Source: Bacteroidota bacterium (GTDB lineage: Bacteria; Bacteroidota; Bacteroidia; Sphingobacteriales; Sphingobacteriaceae). Taken from it: a DNA stretch of 7,477 nucleotides. Location: contig JABDEQ010000101.1 of assembly GCA_013286985.1 (NCBI GenBank), forward strand, positions 1-7,477, written 5' to 3'. The translations under genes were made by a program, and so were the position numbers. The stretch's first letter is position 1. The number at the start of each line of letters is the position of its first letter. Shown here piece by piece: positions 4,751 through 7,477 of this stretch. The notes beneath the pieces were generated by a model. It was not told the origin of the DNA. It saw only the letters and a program-made list of their open reading frames with translations, and did no database searches.

Positions 4751-6973
4751 TTGGAGCACCAGGAATTAACCACCGTTGAAACCGCCAAAGATCTTGGATT
4801 ACTACCCGAAGAGTTTGAACGTATAAAAGAAATATTAGGGCGCGTGCCCAACTTTACCGAACTTTCTATTTTTTCGGTAATGTGGAGTGAGCATTGCTCG
4901 TACAAAAACTCTATTACCTGGCTAAAAACTTTACCTAAAGATGGTCCGCGGATGCTGGCTAAGGCTGGTGAAGAAAATGCCGGTTTGGTTGACCTTGGTG
5001 GCGGCATTGGCTGCGCATTTAAGATAGAATCACATAACCACCCTTCGGCGCTTGAACCATACCAGGGAGCTGCTACCGGTGTTGGCGGTATAAACCGCGA
5101 TATATTTACCATGGGTGCACGCCCGATTGCACAGCTTAACTCACTACGTTTTGGCGACTTAAAGCTTGACCGTACCAAATGGCTGGTAAAAGGGGTGGTA
5201 AAAGGCATCAGCCACTATGGTAATGCGTTCGGTATTCCAACGGTAGGCGGCGAGTTGTTTTTTGACGATTGCTATAATGTAAACCCCTTAGTTAATGCGT
5301 TTTCGGCCGGTATTGTAAAAGCCGGTGAAACGGTATCAGCTACTTCTTACGGAGTAGGTAACCCGGTTTACATAGTTGGTTCAGCTACCGGTAAAGATGG
5401 TATTCATGGTGCTGCCTTTGCATCGAAAGATATTACCGAAGATTCGGTAAATGATTTACCTGCAGTACAGGTTGGTGATCCGTTTCAGGAGAAGCTATTG
5501 CTGGAAGCCACGTTAGAAGTTATAAAAACAGGCGCCGTGGTTGGTATGCAGGATATGGGTGCGGCAGGTATTATCTGCTCAAACTCCGAAATGTCTGCAA
5601 AGGGTGAGCATGGTATGAAAATATGGCTGGATAAAGTTCCAACCCGTCAGCAAAATATGAAGCCTTACGAGATCTTGCTTTCAGAATCTCAGGAACGTAT
5701 GCTGATTGTGGTACATAAAGGCCGCGAAAAAGAAGTTGAGGATATATTTGATAAGTGGGATTTAAATTGTGCTATTATTGGTGAAGTAACCGATACCCAA
5801 CGCCTGGAATATTATGTGAACGGCGAACTGGTTGCTGATGTACCTGCTGATGATTTGGTATTGGGCGGAGGGGCTCCTGTTTATGAGCGTGAATATCGCG
5901 AACCTGCTTATTTTAAAGAGAACCAGAAATTTAAAATTGAAGACGTAGCAGAACCCAAAGATTTGGTTGCTGTTGCCGAACATTTAATAAGTCACCCGAA
6001 TATTGCTTCGAAAAGATGGGTGACCGATCAGTATGATTCCATGATTGGTACATCAACCATGACAACCAACCGCCCGAGCGATGCGGCAGTAGTGGCTGTT
6101 AAAGATACCGATAAGGCTATTGTAATAACGGTTGACTGTAATTCACGTTACGTTTATGCTGATCCGCAAAAAGGAACTGAAATTGCGGTTGCCGAAGCTG
6201 CCCGTAACATTACCTGCGCCGGTGGCGAGCCGGTGGCTATAACCAATTGCCTTAACTTTGGCAATCCATACAAACCGGAAGTTTACTGGCAGTTTGTTGG
6301 CGCTATAAAGGGCATGAGTGCAGCTTGCCGCAAGTTTGAAACCCCGGTTACCGGTGGTAATGTAAGCTTTTACAATCAATCGACTGATGATGGTCCGGTT
6401 TTCCCGACGCCAACCATTGGTATGCTGGGTGTAATGGACGATTTGTCGAACTTAATGACACTGGATTTTAAACAGCCCGGCGATTTAATCTACTTAGTAG
6501 GTGAATCGGTTAACGATATTGCTTCATCACAGTACCTGGCATCGTATCACAAAATATTGAAGGCACCTGCGCCATATTTTGACCTGGAGAAAGAGTACGC
6601 CATGCACCAGGTGATAAAAGAGTTGATTAAACATAAAGTAATCCAATCGGCACATGATGTTGCTGATGGGGGCTTATATGTGGCTTTGGTTGAATCCTCA
6701 TTGCCTAATAATTTAGGTTTTGAAGTGGAATCAGACAGTGCTATCCGTAAAGATGCATTTTTATTTGGCGAAGCACAGGGTAGGGTTGTGGTGAGTATAG
6801 CGGCCGAAAATCACGAACGCTTTATTGAGATGATGGCTACCAGCGAAACTGAATTTAGTTTGTTAGGAACCGTTACCAACGGTACCTTAAATATTGACGA
6901 AGAATCGTTTGGTCATATCACCGATATAAAAATGGTGCACAGCAATGTGTTATATGAAATTTTAGGTGCATAA
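4751..6973 (+). CDS. purL: Phosphoribosylformylglycinamidine synthase, small-type PurL subunit
   Basis: Cytoplasmic enzyme of step four of de novo purine synthesis: formylglycinamide ribonucleotide plus ATP and glutamine-derived ammonia give formylglycinamidine ribonucleotide. At 740 residues it is the small type, close to Bacillus subtilis PurL, which lacks the glutaminase domain and works with PurS and PurQ; neither is in this window. Seen: [10 protein letters not shown] (45-54) with the conserved His48; [23 protein letters not shown] (91-113), the nucleotide/Mg site; GMQDMGAAG (265-273); and [10 protein letters not shown] (309-318). The second AIRS-like half has [38 protein letters not shown] and [11 protein letters not shown]. 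All core motifs are intact. The start is TTG at 4751: an in-frame stop lies at 4736-4738, there is no ATG between, and the first in-frame ATG (residue 44) would remove conserved sequence. The stop codon overlaps the next gene's ATG by one base. Confidence 0.96.
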   Translation: MEHQELTTVETAKDLGLLPEEFERIKEILGRVPNFTELSIFSVMWSEHCSYKNSITWLKTLPKDGPRMLAKAGEENAGLVDLGGGIGCAFKIESHNHPSALEPYQGAATGVGGINRDIFTMGARPIAQLNSLRFGDLKLDRTKWLVKGVVKGISHYGNAFGIPTVGGELFFDDCYNVNPLVNAFSAGIVKAGETVSATSYGVGNPVYIVGSATGKDGIHGAAFASKDITEDSVNDLPAVQVGDPFQEKLLLEATLEVIKTGAVVGMQDMGAAGIICSNSEMSAKGEHGMKIWLDKVPTRQQNMKPYEILLSESQERMLIVVHKGREKEVEDIFDKWDLNCAIIGEVTDTQRLEYYVNGELVADVPADDLVLGGGAPVYEREYREPAYFKENQKFKIEDVAEPKDLVAVAEHLISHPNIASKRWVTDQYDSMIGTSTMTTNRPSDAAVVAVKDTDKAIVITVDCNSRYVYADPQKGTEIAVAEAARNITCAGGEPVAITNCLNFGNPYKPEVYWQFVGAIKGMSAACRKFETPVTGGNVSFYNQSTDDGPVFPTPTIGMLGVMDDLSNLMTLDFKQPGDLIYLVGESVNDIASSQYLASYHKILKAPAPYFDLEKEYAMHQVIKELIKHKVIQSAHDVADGGLYVALVESSLPNNLGFEVESDSAIRKDAFLFGEAQGRVVVSIAAENHERFIEMMATSETEFSLLGTVTNGTLNIDEESFGHITDIKMVHSNVLYEILGA

Positions 6974-7362
6974 TGTTTAAACTGAACCGGGTACATCACA
7001 TTGCTATTATTTGTTCTGATTACCAAAAATCAAAACATTTTTATAGTGAAGTACTCGGTTTAAAAATAGTGCAGGAAGTTTACCGCACAGAAAGAAAATC
7101 ATATAAGCTTGATTTGGAAGTTGGGGGCCAATACCAGATTGAGCTTTTTTCATTTCCTGACCCTCCTGCGAGGCCTTCCCGGCCGGAAGCAGCAGGCTTG
7201 CGTCATTTAGCTTTTGAGGTAGATGATATTACGGTTGCGATTGCACATATTAATTCTTTTGGTGTAGTTACCGAATCTATACGTGTGGATGAGCACACCG
7301 GTAAACGTTTTACTTTTTTTGCTGATCCGGATGATTTGCCAATTGAGTTTTACGAGAAATAG
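6973..7362 (+). CDS. gloA2: VOC superfamily protein, YaeR/GloA2-like
   Basis: Small cytoplasmic protein of 129 residues from the vicinal oxygen chelate (glyoxalase/bleomycin-resistance) superfamily. It has the same length as E. coli YaeR and resembles it throughout, notably VHHIAII, FYSEVLG, YQIELFSFPDPPARPSRPEA, GLRHLAFEVDDI and KRFTFFADPDDLPIEFYE. The two beta-alpha-beta-beta-beta halves (about 4-60 and 75-128) supply the expected metal ligands: His9, Glu57, His78 and Glu125. The family is annotated as glyoxalase I-like, but a physiological substrate for the YaeR branch is not well settled, so methylglyoxal detoxification is only a possibility. The start codon overlaps the purL stop in TAATG, which suggests one transcript and translational coupling with purL. 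No metabolic link to purine synthesis is evident from sequence. The gene ends 18 bp before a convergent gene, with no clear terminator between. Confidence 0.9.
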   Translation: MFKLNRVHHIAIICSDYQKSKHFYSEVLGLKIVQEVYRTERKSYKLDLEVGGQYQIELFSFPDPPARPSRPEAAGLRHLAFEVDDITVAIAHINSFGVVTESIRVDEHTGKRFTFFADPDDLPIEFYEK

Positions 7363-7380
7363 TCCTTCGAAACGCACTTT

Positions 7381-7477
7381 TTAAGCCCCGCTTCTTAAAT
7401 CTTCCATTATTTTTTTTAATTCGCTCAGGTACTTGCCGTACTGGGTATGCACATGGAAGTTGATCCCAAAATAGGTT
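7381..7477 (-). CDS. 3' end of an unrecognised gene, cut by the window edge
   Basis: The reverse strand is open from the window edge to a TAA at 7383-7381 and encodes the last 31 residues of a protein: TYFGINFHVHTQYGKYL followed by SELKKIMEDLRSGA. The first part is rich in aromatic residues and His, like a beta strand, and the second reads as a charged amphipathic helix, a credible protein C-terminus. Codon choice looks like that of the neighbours. I do not recognise the family from this fragment. The gene is convergent with the VOC gene, its stop 18 bp away, which fits ordinary gene packing. Calling it a real gene rests on these features and on the otherwise unexplained 115 bp at the end of the window. 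Confidence 0.6.
   Translation of the reverse strand, partial: TYFGINFHVHTQYGKYLSELKKIMEDLRSGA

Noticed and set aside
4681..5208. Reverse-strand open frame of 175 codons covering the purL start
   Set aside because: It lies opposite the well-supported N-terminal half of PurL, shows no recognisable domain, and begins inside purL coding sequence. It is a shadow frame.
5762..6379. Reverse-strand frames of 73 and 78 codons inside purL
   Set aside because: They are antisense to conserved PurL sequence and show no domain features.

Overview
The window looks like a chromosomal segment of a Bacteroidota bacterium, most likely a Sphingobacteriaceae member (Mucilaginibacter/Pedobacter-like). This rests on four things: a Bacteroidota-type TonB with the N-terminal LDLVFENRNKxYGAY motif, a beta-barrel porin beside an ammonium transporter, AT-rich leaders without Shine-Dalgarno sequences at most starts, and an exact TAnnTTTG -7 box before purL. 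The genus is an inference. Coding density is high, with six complete genes on the + strand and the 3' end of one gene on the - strand. No mobile element, CRISPR array, tRNA or rRNA was seen.

Layout. Positions 9-1598 encode an Amt-family ammonium transporter with a signal peptide, followed by a strong intrinsic terminator (1621-1692). Positions 1828-2943 encode a putative outer-membrane porin (BBP2/OmpL-like), with a perfect 10-bp inverted repeat (1722-1747) in its upstream region and its own terminator (2965-3002). Positions 3008-3592 encode a small exported DUF4468-like protein of unknown function. An AT-rich gap of 169 bp with short palindromes leads to a TonB energy transducer (3762-4589). 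Positions 4592-4712 hold a nested hairpin built from heptanucleotide repeats, which ends in eight T residues and runs into a probable purL promoter. purL (4751-6973) begins at TTG and overlaps a YaeR/GloA2-type VOC protein (6973-7362) by one base. A convergent gene, unrecognised and cut by the window edge, ends at 7381 on the - strand.

How the genes relate. Amt and the porin form a plausible two-membrane pair for nitrogen uptake, although a terminator separates them and they are probably transcribed separately. TonB energises outer-membrane receptors; no exbB, exbD or receptor gene lies in the window. PurL is the small type and needs PurS and PurQ, which must be encoded elsewhere. purL and the VOC gene look translationally coupled.

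No new multi-gene system is evident; these are mostly housekeeping genes. The most unusual item is the inverted pair of five-unit heptanucleotide arrays between tonB and purL (4610-4688).
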